Source: Kordiimonas aquimaris
Lineage (GTDB): Bacteria > Pseudomonadota > Alphaproteobacteria > Sphingomonadales > Kordiimonadaceae
Direction: 5' to 3'
DNA length: 64,000 bases
Assembly (NCBI RefSeq): GCF_025574485.1
Contig: NZ_JAOBPO010000002.1
Location: forward strand, 188,501 to 252,500
In this document: positions 27,298 through 35,928 of the stretch, in pieces
Position numbering within the stretch: the first letter of the stretch is position 1
Layout of the letters: the number at the start of each line of letters is the position of its first letter
Translations under genes and position numbers: made by a program
Notes under the pieces: generated by a model
The model's input: only the letters and a program-made list of their open reading frames with translations
Told to the model about the DNA's origin: nothing
Databases searched by the model: none

Positions 27298-27723
27298 ATG
27301 GCAGAACTCAACCCCAGTTATGTCACCGCTGTCGCGGAACAATTATCCTTTGTTAGTGCCTTCTTGGGCGGTATCTCGGCAACCATACTCGTAACTATCT
27401 TGGTTTTTACCTCGGAAAAGAAATCAGTTAGCTGGATAGTTGGTGCATCGGCGTTAGCGGCTTGCAGTTTATTGATTGCGGTTGTTGCTTCATGGCGATT
27501 AATCATTCTCCTCCATCCAGACTTTCCAAAACCCATTGATGTGACTGTTATGAACATTTTGTGGGCAAGTATGTTGCTTGGATATGGTTTGGGTTTCCTT
27601 AGTCTGCTTGCCAGCATTGGCTTGTCTGGATGGCTTCGTTCAAGAAAAACGGGTCTAATAACCACGAGTATAGCTATAGTAGCAGTTCTGTTCTTTGTTT
27701 TAGCTACGCCATTTGGGTTTTAG
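27298..27723 (+). CDS. hypothetical four-helix membrane protein
   Basis: 141 residues. Four spans are clear: LGGISATILVTILVF, VGASALAACSLLIAVVASW, ILWASMLLGYGLGFLSLLASIGL and TTSIAIVAVLFFVLATPFGF, with short charged loops (TSEKKS, RSRKTG). The N-terminus ELNPSYVTAVAEQLSFVSAF is amphipathic. I recognise no family. It sits between two secreted enzymes; the 187 bases before it and 100 after show no operon link. Confidence 0.6.
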   Translation: MAELNPSYVTAVAEQLSFVSAFLGGISATILVTILVFTSEKKSVSWIVGASALAACSLLIAVVASWRLIILLHPDFPKPIDVTVMNILWASMLLGYGLGFLSLLASIGLSGWLRSRKTGLITTSIAIVAVLFFVLATPFGF

Positions 27724-27826
27724 TTGTGCCATTTGGGCTATAGAAATACGGGTGTAGTCTGCGTATAACAATACAGGTGTTTTGAGTTGTTTTAACAAAC
27801 ATGCCTTGGATGAGGCTTGAGGGATT

Positions 27827-30800
27827 ATGATGACTTTAAACATTTCAGCGAAATTGGTATCGGCACTGACGGCCGCAACAATGCTGACCGCGTTGCCATC
27901 TTTTGTGGCATCTGCAATAGATGATAGCGCAGATAAAAAAGAATGGTCGATCGACACCGCAAACCCTGAGGGTACCCCGACACAGCTTGTAGAGTTTGAA
28001 ACATCTGAAGGCACGTGGATGAGCCTTGATGTGTCGCCGGATGGCGAGACCGTTATCTTCGATCTGCTTGGGCACATATACGAAATGCCGGTTGCCGGTG
28101 GTGTTGCCAAGGCGCTGACCAGTGGGCGGTCATGGAACCATCTGCCACGCTTTAGCCCGGACGGTAGCGAGATCGCGTTCACGTCAGACCGTGACGGCGT
28201 TGACAATATTTGGATCATGAACCGCGAAAGCGGCAAGCTTGAAAACCTGACCAAATCCAAAGAACCTGTGGTGCGTGCCAGTTGGTCTGCCGATGGGCGG
28301 CATATTATGGCATCCCGTTATCCGCGTGAGCTGACACTGCACGGCGAGATCTATAACCGTTTTGGAGAAAAGCAAAAGATTGCTGACAGTGCTATTTTCA
28401 GTTTTGCTAATCAGTATGTTGATGATGCCAAGCGTGGTTTTATTTACTACGAACACGCAAATGGTCGCCTGCCAAGCGACGGTGCCCGTATATACCGATA
28501 CAACAAAGCGACTGCCGAGGCTGAGATATATGTGCAAAAAGCTGGCGGAGCGTTTAACCCACATTTGTCACCGGACGGTGATCAGTTGGCCTTTATGGGC
28601 CGTGAAGATTTAACCACCACGCTTTATGTGCGCGACCTGAAAACAGGCAAGGACCGTATGGTCCGCACCGGCCTTGACCGTGACCAGATGGAAAACGGAA
28701 ACCATTACGGTGCGGGTGCAGGCATGGCGTGGGTATCCGGTACGGACCTTTTGTTCAGTGATGGCGGTAAGATTGTGCGCATCAATACGGCAACAGGTGA
28801 CGTGCGCAATATTCCGTTTACCGCGCAGGTATCCCGCGAAGTGAACAGGACTGTGCGCACGGTTAATAAAATTAAAACGGGGGAAAGCAAAACGCGTATT
28901 CAGCGCTTCGCCAGCCCTGCAGCAGGCGGTATTCTATCAGAAGCACTTGGTGATCTGTATCTGCACACCGACAAAGGCGTGCGCAATATTACCAACAGCG
29001 ATGTGCTTGAAGCCAGCCCGGTCTATAACAGCGCCGACAAGAAGGTATATTACGCGACCTGGAGTGACCAAGACATGGGTGCCATATACCGCCGCAGTTT
29101 GCGCGGCGGTCGTCCAGAAAAGTTAACTGAGCTTGCTACACAGTACGGCGCATTATCCCTTTCATCTGATGGCAAAATGCTGGCGTTCTTGCGCGGGCCC
29201 GGCACATTGGCTAATGGCACACGACTGGAAAATCAGACCAGTTTCGAACTGATGGTCCGCAAAAGTGACGGCACGATCAGTAAAGTGACAGACGTGCGTG
29301 CAAGCTGGTCAAATGGCAACACGCCGGAAATTCGCCGTGCTTCCCCTATACGGTTTTCGGATGATGGGCAGTCTATTTACTTCGCGGAATTTAGTGATGA
29401 TGGCCTGATGCTGAAACGCATTGGTTTGAACGGTGAAGGCGAGAAAACACTCTATAATTTCCCGGTGTCTTCACGTGCGATGCTGTCGCCTGATATGAAA
29501 TGGATCGCCTTTCGTGAATACCAGCGCAATTTCGTAACACCGTTTGACTATGTCGGTAAGACGGTGACGATCAGCGCTGAAAACAAAATGGGTTTCACCA
29601 AGCGTATTGATACCGAAGAAGGCGTTTATCTGGGCTGGCAAGCAGACAGCAACGGCCTGTATTGGACACGCGGTACGCAGTTCTATGAAAAAGCTCTGGA
29701 TGATGTGCTGGCAGACAAAAAAGACAGCGCCAGGAAAACAGATATTGCTGTTGCCTATACGGTTGCCAAGCCTGACAGCACGATTGCGCTAACGGGTGCA
29801 ACGGTAATCACGGTGGATAGCGACCGCCGTGTGATTGAAGGTGCAACAGTGCTGGTGAGAGATGATAAAATCGTCGCCATTGGCACAGATGTGACCATTC
29901 CTGACGGCGCAAAGGTGTTTGACGCCACTGGTAAATATATCATGCCAGGTATCGTTGATGCACACGGTCACTACGGCGGCGACAATCAGTCTTTCCTGCA
30001 TACAATTGAAGGGTCGTTGCCAGGGCTTTTGTCACCGCTCGCACACGGGGTCACCACATTATACGAAGTATATGGTACCGCTGAAAAAGACGCATGGGTG
30101 CGTGATCGTCTTGAGGCCGGTAAAACGTACGGCGCGCGCCTGTTTACAAGCGGCACGCCTATTTTTGGTGCCAAATACCGTAAAGGCTTGATGCGCCCCA
30201 TTACTTCGTACGAAGATGCGTATCAGGCGTTAAGTTACAATAACGCATTTGGTGCGGAAGCAGTGAAGGATTACACGCAGTTTAACCGTGTTGCCCGTCA
30301 TGCCACCGTGGCAGCGTCGCGTGCGCTTGGCATTCATGATGTGGCGGAAACCGCTGCGAATTTCCAGATGAATATGACCCAGGTTATTGACGGTATTACC
30401 GGTCTTGAACATTCGATGGCAATGACCCCGCTTTATAGCGACGTAACGAAGTTTATGGCTGCAACAGAGGTTGGTATTACGCCGACATTAATCGTTGTGT
30501 ACAACGGCCCGTCTGGTGAAACGTATTTCCACCGGAAAGAACGTGTTTGGGAAGATGCAAAGCTGTTAAAGTTCCAAACGCGGGATGAGCTTTTGCGCAC
30601 ACGCCGCCCAACCTATTTCCGGGACGACGAGCAGTATGCGCCCAAAATGGCAGCCGCATTGAAACCGCTTTATGAGGCGGGCGTGTCCTTGCAGCTTGGT
30701 GCACACGGCCAAATGAGCGGCCTTGATGCACACTGGGAAATGGAGCTGTATCAAATGGGGGGCTTTACACCAGCGCAGGTTATTGAAATCTCGACCATTA

Positions 30801-31024
30801 ATGGTGCCTGGTATCATGGCTTTGGTGATGAGCTAGGTTCGCTTGAGACGGGTAAGTTTGCTGACTTGATCGTGCTTGATAAAAACCCGCTTGAAGACAT
30901 CAAAAACGCGCGTGCCATAAGTTGGGTAATGCAAAACGGGGTGATGTATAGCGGGGCAGATGCATCGCGCATATACCCGAACCCGGCACCCACACCGTCG
31001 ATGTATTTTCAAGCCAAAGACTGA
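27827..31024 (+). CDS. secreted amidohydrolase with N-terminal PD40 beta-propeller
   Basis: 1065 residues, signal peptide 1-30. Residues about 50-640 are a TolB/tricorn-like propeller of PD40 repeats (WMSLDVSPDGETVIFDLLGHIYE, PRFSPDGSEIAFTSDRDG and so on). From about 650 an amidohydrolase domain follows: GATVITVDSDRRVIEGATVLVRD, then the metal site VDAHGH with His713 and His715, and a late SLETGKFADLIVLDKNPLE. Metal-dependent amidohydrolases split C-N bonds in cyclic amides or peptides; the propeller probably gates or presents an extracellular substrate. It is followed after 69 bases by another propeller-hydrolase fusion, likely in one operon. Confidence 0.9.
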   Translation: MMTLNISAKLVSALTAATMLTALPSFVASAIDDSADKKEWSIDTANPEGTPTQLVEFETSEGTWMSLDVSPDGETVIFDLLGHIYEMPVAGGVAKALTSGRSWNHLPRFSPDGSEIAFTSDRDGVDNIWIMNRESGKLENLTKSKEPVVRASWSADGRHIMASRYPRELTLHGEIYNRFGEKQKIADSAIFSFANQYVDDAKRGFIYYEHANGRLPSDGARIYRYNKATAEAEIYVQKAGGAFNPHLSPDGDQLAFMGREDLTTTLYVRDLKTGKDRMVRTGLDRDQMENGNHYGAGAGMAWVSGTDLLFSDGGKIVRINTATGDVRNIPFTAQVSREVNRTVRTVNKIKTGESKTRIQRFASPAAGGILSEALGDLYLHTDKGVRNITNSDVLEASPVYNSADKKVYYATWSDQDMGAIYRRSLRGGRPEKLTELATQYGALSLSSDGKMLAFLRGPGTLANGTRLENQTSFELMVRKSDGTISKVTDVRASWSNGNTPEIRRASPIRFSDDGQSIYFAEFSDDGLMLKRIGLNGEGEKTLYNFPVSSRAMLSPDMKWIAFREYQRNFVTPFDYVGKTVTISAENKMGFTKRIDTEEGVYLGWQADSNGLYWTRGTQFYEKALDDVLADKKDSARKTDIAVAYTVAKPDSTIALTGATVITVDSDRRVIEGATVLVRDDKIVAIGTDVTIPDGAKVFDATGKYIMPGIVDAHGHYGGDNQSFLHTIEGSLPGLLSPLAHGVTTLYEVYGTAEKDAWVRDRLEAGKTYGARLFTSGTPIFGAKYRKGLMRPITSYEDAYQALSYNNAFGAEAVKDYTQFNRVARHATVAASRALGIHDVAETAANFQMNMTQVIDGITGLEHSMAMTPLYSDVTKFMAATEVGITPTLIVVYNGPSGETYFHRKERVWEDAKLLKFQTRDELLRTRRPTYFRDDEQYAPKMAAALKPLYEAGVSLQLGAHGQMSGLDAHWEMELYQMGGFTPAQVIEISTINGAWYHGFGDELGSLETGKFADLIVLDKNPLEDIKNARAISWVMQNGVMYSGADASRIYPNPAPTPSMYFQAKD

Positions 31025-31093
31025 AAACTAAATAAAATAAAGGTAATCGGTGACCTCGGGGGCAACGGTTATCTAATTAAAAAGGGGATCGCG

Positions 31094-33544
31094 ATGACCA
31101 CATTCAACACTGGTATAATCGGGGGTGTGCTCGGTGTGTTTTGTGCAGGGCTGTTTGCTGCCGATGTGTCCGCGCAGTGGACAAATCGTTATCCGAAAGT
31201 GGATGGCTTTGGGCATCAGGTTTATCTCGAAGGCCATGAGTTCCCGAGCTTAACCTCTGGTCCTATTGATCCTGCCGCATCGCCGGACGGTAAAACACTG
31301 GTTTACGCAGACGCGGGGTTTATCTGGTCGCTTGATTTGGCATCGGGCAACGCTGTGCGCATTACTGACACGAAGGCTGTGGACGCGCGACCACGCTGGT
31401 CGCCGGACGGTAAGCTGATAACCTTCATCAGGGATGACGGTGCTGATACCAGCATTATTGTGCGGAGTATGGAAAGCGGCAGTGAAACAGTCATTAACAC
31501 GCCTACAATCGAGTTGGATCCAACTTTCTCAGCAGATGGTCAATATGTGTATTTTACGTCTGGTATTGGCGGCACACTGAATATTTGGCGTCAACACCTG
31601 AGCGCTGGCAACCGTGAGCAAGTGACCGACATTGCGGGTGTTGAACGCAACGCGCGTTTGCTGGCTGATGGCAGCGGTATGGTTTATGTGCATCTGGAAG
31701 GGTTCTCGTCCAAGCATTTGCGGTATCGCTCATTCACCAAAGGCACGGATGTTGCGCTCTATTCCACGGGTATTTCAGCGCACCTGATGGCTGATGTACA
31801 CCCCAGTGAGCAAACGCTTGTGGTGACGTTGCCGGAGATTGACGATTACCGTCTGTTTAGTATGGACGTTAATCAGCCAAATTTGCGCAGTGAGTTAACG
31901 GATGGCACACGTTATGCGCTGACGCCGACGTGGAGCGCGCGCGGTGACACCATCTACTTCTCGGAACCGGATGCCAACCAGCAATACGAACTGAAGCGCA
32001 CGTCTGCACACGGCGGTGCCGTTGAGGATGTAGCTATTCGCAGCAGGAATTGGGGCGAAGATCGCCGCAGTGTGACGATACGCACAGTAAAAGGCGGTGA
32101 GCCGACACCGGCGCGCTTGTCCGTGCTGGATGCGACAGGGCACCCTGTTGTGCCGAGCAAGGGTGCTGTATATTTCGACGGTGAAAACGGCATGAATTAT
32201 TTCTATTCTGATGGTGCCATCACTCTTAATGTACCGGCAGGTGCGCTGACTATCACAGCAGTAAACGGCCTGATGACCAAGGCTGATCGCCAGATCATTG
32301 ATTTGGGCTCTGACAATGCCGACGAAATTGAATTATCAATTGATGAGGTGTGGGATGCACCGGCGAGCGGATACGCCTCCGCTGATTATCATTTTCACCT
32401 GAATTATGATGGTCCTTACCGATTGGTGCCAGACGACCTGAAGCCAATGATGGACGGTGAAAACTTGAATGTTGGTGCTTCATTGTTGGCGAATTTGCAT
32501 ACGCGCTTAATCGATCGTCCCTATACAGGGCGGGATGTAACAACCACACGGGGTAACATTGTCAAGATAGGGCAAGAAGTGCGTTCGCATTTTCATGGTC
32601 ATGTGGGTCTTGTGGGTATTCAGGAAGAATACCGCCCATGGCATTGGGGGCCGCGTTCTGTTTACCCAAGGCTTGCCGGTGTGGATCGCTCCAACGGCGA
32701 AGTGCTTGATTTTGCCAGCGGTAAAGGAGGCATGGTCACGTATGTTCACCCCGTGGCCAAAAATCATGATCCGTTTGAGCAGGGTAACCTGTCCAGTATT
32801 CCGCTGGAATTTGTATCTGACGCTATCCTTGCAGAAGTTCTCGGGCTTGAAATTGTATGCGCATGGACAGATGAACTGGGCACCTCGGAACTTTGGTACA
32901 GATTGTTGAATATCGGTAAACCAATTGTTGCTATGGCTGGTACAGACAGTTTCGCTGATTTTCACCGCACACCGGCACCTGGCTCCGCACGTGTGTACGC
33001 TGATATCGGCAATAAAGCAGCCACATGGAACACTGTAATGAACACGGTTCAGGCAGGTGAAACATTTGTAACCAATGCACCTGCATTGCTGTTTACTGTG
33101 GACGGAAACACCAAGCCTGGTGGCATAACGCAACATGGCAAGCGCAGATGGTCTATCAATTTAACGTCTGCACTGGCGGTCGAGAATGTTGAGGTTGTTG
33201 TGAACGGCACGGTAGTGTGGCGAAGCGCGGGCATTGATGCCGGGGAGAATAAAACCTTTAACGGAGAAGTTGACTTACCTGAAGGCGGGTGGATAGCAGC
33301 GCGTGCACACGGTGGCGCCATGGCATGGCCCGGAATGGATAGTTATCCGTTTGCACATTCATCACCTATCTGGATTGGCGAGAAAGGCAGCACTGATGCA
33401 ATGGCAAAGGCGGCAGCTTCGGCTGATCTTGTTCGGGCACTGGACAGCGCATCAAATCGTGTTGCGGCCGCATATGCTGATGGGGAACAGTTGAAAATAT
33501 TTAATGCCCGCATTGAAGCCGCGAAGGCAGTGCTTCGTGATTAA
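31094..33544 (+). CDS. secreted PD40 propeller with CehA/McbA-type metallohydrolase domain
   Basis: 816 residues, signal peptide 1-28 (GLFAADVSAQ). A PD40/TolB-like propeller fills residues about 45-330 (PAASPDGKTLVYADAG, PRWSPDGKLITFIRDDG). A short beta-sandwich follows, and from about 425 a PHP-like metallohydrolase domain of the CehA/McbA group with the metal pair His433 and His435 in SADYHFHLNYDG, GHVGLVGIQEEYRPWHWG, and a GTDSF near 615. CehA and McbA hydrolyse carbamate pesticides, but most relatives act on unknown esters or amides. The ATG follows AAAGGGG. It forms a pair with the amidohydrolase upstream. Confidence 0.87.
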   Translation: MTTFNTGIIGGVLGVFCAGLFAADVSAQWTNRYPKVDGFGHQVYLEGHEFPSLTSGPIDPAASPDGKTLVYADAGFIWSLDLASGNAVRITDTKAVDARPRWSPDGKLITFIRDDGADTSIIVRSMESGSETVINTPTIELDPTFSADGQYVYFTSGIGGTLNIWRQHLSAGNREQVTDIAGVERNARLLADGSGMVYVHLEGFSSKHLRYRSFTKGTDVALYSTGISAHLMADVHPSEQTLVVTLPEIDDYRLFSMDVNQPNLRSELTDGTRYALTPTWSARGDTIYFSEPDANQQYELKRTSAHGGAVEDVAIRSRNWGEDRRSVTIRTVKGGEPTPARLSVLDATGHPVVPSKGAVYFDGENGMNYFYSDGAITLNVPAGALTITAVNGLMTKADRQIIDLGSDNADEIELSIDEVWDAPASGYASADYHFHLNYDGPYRLVPDDLKPMMDGENLNVGASLLANLHTRLIDRPYTGRDVTTTRGNIVKIGQEVRSHFHGHVGLVGIQEEYRPWHWGPRSVYPRLAGVDRSNGEVLDFASGKGGMVTYVHPVAKNHDPFEQGNLSSIPLEFVSDAILAEVLGLEIVCAWTDELGTSELWYRLLNIGKPIVAMAGTDSFADFHRTPAPGSARVYADIGNKAATWNTVMNTVQAGETFVTNAPALLFTVDGNTKPGGITQHGKRRWSINLTSALAVENVEVVVNGTVVWRSAGIDAGENKTFNGEVDLPEGGWIAARAHGGAMAWPGMDSYPFAHSSPIWIGEKGSTDAMAKAAASADLVRALDSASNRVAAAYADGEQLKIFNARIEAAKAVLRD

Positions 33545-33674
33545 TTTCTGATCTTTCGGTAATATAGGTGAAGCGATGCAGGTGCGCCGATGAGCGCAGG
33601 AATAGGTAAGACAGTGCATAAAGAGTTTGCGGTGGCCTTTGATTGTCGCCACAGTTTTTGTCGCAATTGGCTAC

Positions 33675-34685
33675 TTAAGCAATGGCTTCGCTAGACCAGT
33701 TTTCCAGCGCGGGAATGTGAATTTTAATATTATTCCGACCAGATGATTTGGCCTCGTAGAGTGCAGTATCTGTTCGCTCAATCCACGTGTTTACACCGAT
33801 GCTGCTATCTACCTCTGAGATGCCGCCACTGATGGTTACTCTGATGCCGTCAGTGAATGCGTACTCTTCGATGCGCGCGCGTATATCATCTGCAAGAAAG
33901 GCAGCGTTTTGTAGTGGTGTGTGTCGTAGAAGAATAGCGAACTCTTCACCGCCATACCTGAAAAACTGATCGGTTTCCCTGATCCGGTTTTTAACAATTT
34001 TCGATACATCACGTAAAACTTTGTCGCCGGTTATGTGGCCGTGCTCGTCGTTGATCTTTTTAAAGTGATCAAGGTCAAACAGGAAGAGGACACCAATTAC
34101 CTGATAACGCTGATGATCTTCCAATGCCGCGTTGATTGATTTGTGAAACGTGTGGCGGTTCAGTGCTTTGGTTAATGGATCATGTGTTGCCGTTGCATTC
34201 AGCGTATCAAGCAGGCGATCAATCAGGTATGAAAAACAAAAGGAAAAGGCGCCAACCAGAATGACGGTGGAATATATGCGGAATAAAACATCAGTCTCAA
34301 AATGCCCGGAGACAAGGAAAAAGGCGGCGCCTGTGAAAACGAGAGAGCTGACGGCAGCGTCTATTAGCTCGAGCATAAGAAACAAGGTGACAATGCCAAC
34401 ATAAACCCAATAAACGCCGAACTCGGGATTAGAATATATGGCAAACAATAATGTGGTGGGCAGCACAGCCAGTATGCCGCGCCCTTTCCAGAGGTACCGG
34501 CCATCTTTGAAAAGAAAAAACGATACGATGCCGAAATAAACGCCGCAAATCATGCTGAGTAGAAACATTTGCGTATAACTTGTAGACAGTTGCACTGCGG
34601 CAAATGTAAAGGCGCCAATACAGCCAACACCATTGATGTACAGCCTGAGCGTTCGCTTATAATTACTGATCTCTTCCAGTATCAT
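33675..34685 (-). CDS. membrane-bound diguanylate cyclase (GGDEF)
   Basis: 336 residues. Six short membrane helices fill residues 15-155 (for example GAFTFAAVQLSTSYTQMFLLSMICGVYFGIVSF) and a GGDEF domain covers 165-330. The catalytic signature is GGEEF at 245-249, with the metal Asp in FLFDLDHFKKINDEHGH near 205. An intact inhibitory I-site RETD stands at 236-239, five residues before GGEEF, so it should make cyclic di-GMP and be product-inhibited. The N-terminal membrane part may sense a membrane or redox signal; it is not a known named sensor domain to me. Single gene. Confidence 0.93.
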   Translation of the reverse strand: MILEEISNYKRTLRLYINGVGCIGAFTFAAVQLSTSYTQMFLLSMICGVYFGIVSFFLFKDGRYLWKGRGILAVLPTTLLFAIYSNPEFGVYWVYVGIVTLFLMLELIDAAVSSLVFTGAAFFLVSGHFETDVLFRIYSTVILVGAFSFCFSYLIDRLLDTLNATATHDPLTKALNRHTFHKSINAALEDHQRYQVIGVLFLFDLDHFKKINDEHGHITGDKVLRDVSKIVKNRIRETDQFFRYGGEEFAILLRHTPLQNAAFLADDIRARIEEYAFTDGIRVTISGGISEVDSSIGVNTWIERTDTALYEAKSSGRNNIKIHIPALENWSSEAIA

Positions 34686-34796
34686 TCTATACCCCCAAGG
34701 TATATTGCGCCGCGTCGATTAGAGTTGGCGTATCACGTGCATTCAGCAAGTTAGCGTCTGTAGGTTTCCAACAAGTTAATGCGAGGGCTGGGCGGT

Positions 34797-35126
34797 TTAG
34801 ACCGTTGCTTCGGGTTGGCGTGCCCGCAGGATTAAATAGTAAGCAAAAGCAACAGCAATGCCGGGTACAAAACATAAAATGATAGCCACCCAACCGCCGC
34901 GCACGTGGTGCGTGCTGCGCTCGTAAATGATCCATGTGATCAAAATCAGACCCGTAATGATAGTGTCCAGCGAATAACCCGATGCGTATGGGTTTACAAA
35001 GCCAGCGGCAAAGGCGCCAATAATGTCGCCACTCTCGATTAGCGGCGGCATGACAATGATGGAAAAAGCAATTGTGAAGGCTGCACCCAGCAAGATAACC
35101 AGGCTTTCAAAGGTCCGTTTATTCAA
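34797..35126 (-). CDS. DUF2834-like membrane protein
   Basis: 109 residues, three membrane helices: VILLGAAFTIAFSIIVMPPLIES, DTIITGLILITWIIYERS and WVAIILCFVPGIAVAFAYYLILR. The pattern FVNPYASGYSLDTIITGL, with an acidic-basic turn after helix 2 and FVPGIAVAFAYYLILRAR at the end, fits the DUF2834 family of unknown role. The ATG is preceded by AGGAGT. It lies 111 bases upstream of the GGDEF gene on the same strand and could share its transcript. Confidence 0.72.
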   Translation of the reverse strand: MNKRTFESLVILLGAAFTIAFSIIVMPPLIESGDIIGAFAAGFVNPYASGYSLDTIITGLILITWIIYERSTHHVRGGWVAIILCFVPGIAVAFAYYLILRARQPEATV

Positions 35127-35928
35127 AGTAAACTCCTACGTTTATGGCGTTCGGTGTATTTTAGCTTTCCAGTTGCATCGTTTGCAAACACGAACCAAAG
35201 AACGGTGAAACAAGTTAAGCGTGTAAAGTTTAACTTTTCATGCGGAATTGGTCAGATTCCATGGTGGTTTGGAATTCACATAAGCATCCAACTAAAGTTG
35301 TTTCGCTGTTAGTGGAATATTAGCTTTAAAATATGCCTGAAACTTAGCAAAAAGAATGTGCTTTTTATTCAATTTTTGCACCGCCTGCATGATATGGAAG
35401 GCAAAATTGTATATTAAAACGAACATGCTTAAATGTCGTTGTGTTGAGTTTTTTTATAATTTTATGTCGCAATAAATATCAAGTTTCTTATCTTATTTCA
35501 TTTTTCTCATTGTTGCTTTTTTGTGACATTAGTTTTTTTCTTCAGAGTTTCGCTATATGTGACTGTTTGGTCAAGATTGTAATAATTGGTTGAAGGTGTC
35601 AGAAAACTTATGTGAGTTAATATTAATACGATTGATTAATACTAGCTCTGAGCCACGGGTAGTTGTTTTGTTTATGTAACTTTAGTTTATTTAAAGAGGC
35701 TCTTTGAGTGATGAAGTGCTGAGACGCACTCTACATTGGAGATGTTATGTAACAGCTATAGGTTGAAATAAATGCATATGCTTTTTGCTTTCATCCTGTG
35801 CATACACGATTCAAATATTAATATGCGCCAGTGTTTACGGCGCAATGAAGTGGGTAAGTCTGTCACGATTGGGGAAAAGCTGGGCCATAAAAACAGCTTT
35901 AATTAGTGAAAAGAACGGGGAGACCACT
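35127..35928. other. 802-base A+T-rich leader region before TonB-dependent receptor gene
   Basis: No gene that I support; the frame running back from the receptor to 35785 has no signal-peptide logic and the true start is at 35929. The region is distinctly A+T-rich and T-tract-rich between 35280 and 35680, and must contain the receptor promoter. A small AT repeat of ATTAAT units lies at 35619-35640. No Fur-type or other operator was recognised. Confidence 0.5.

Noticed and set aside
35785-35928. Upstream start for the TonB-dependent receptor
   Set aside because: Would put 48 non-signal residues in front of a normal signal peptide; ATG 35929 has GGGGAG at the right distance.
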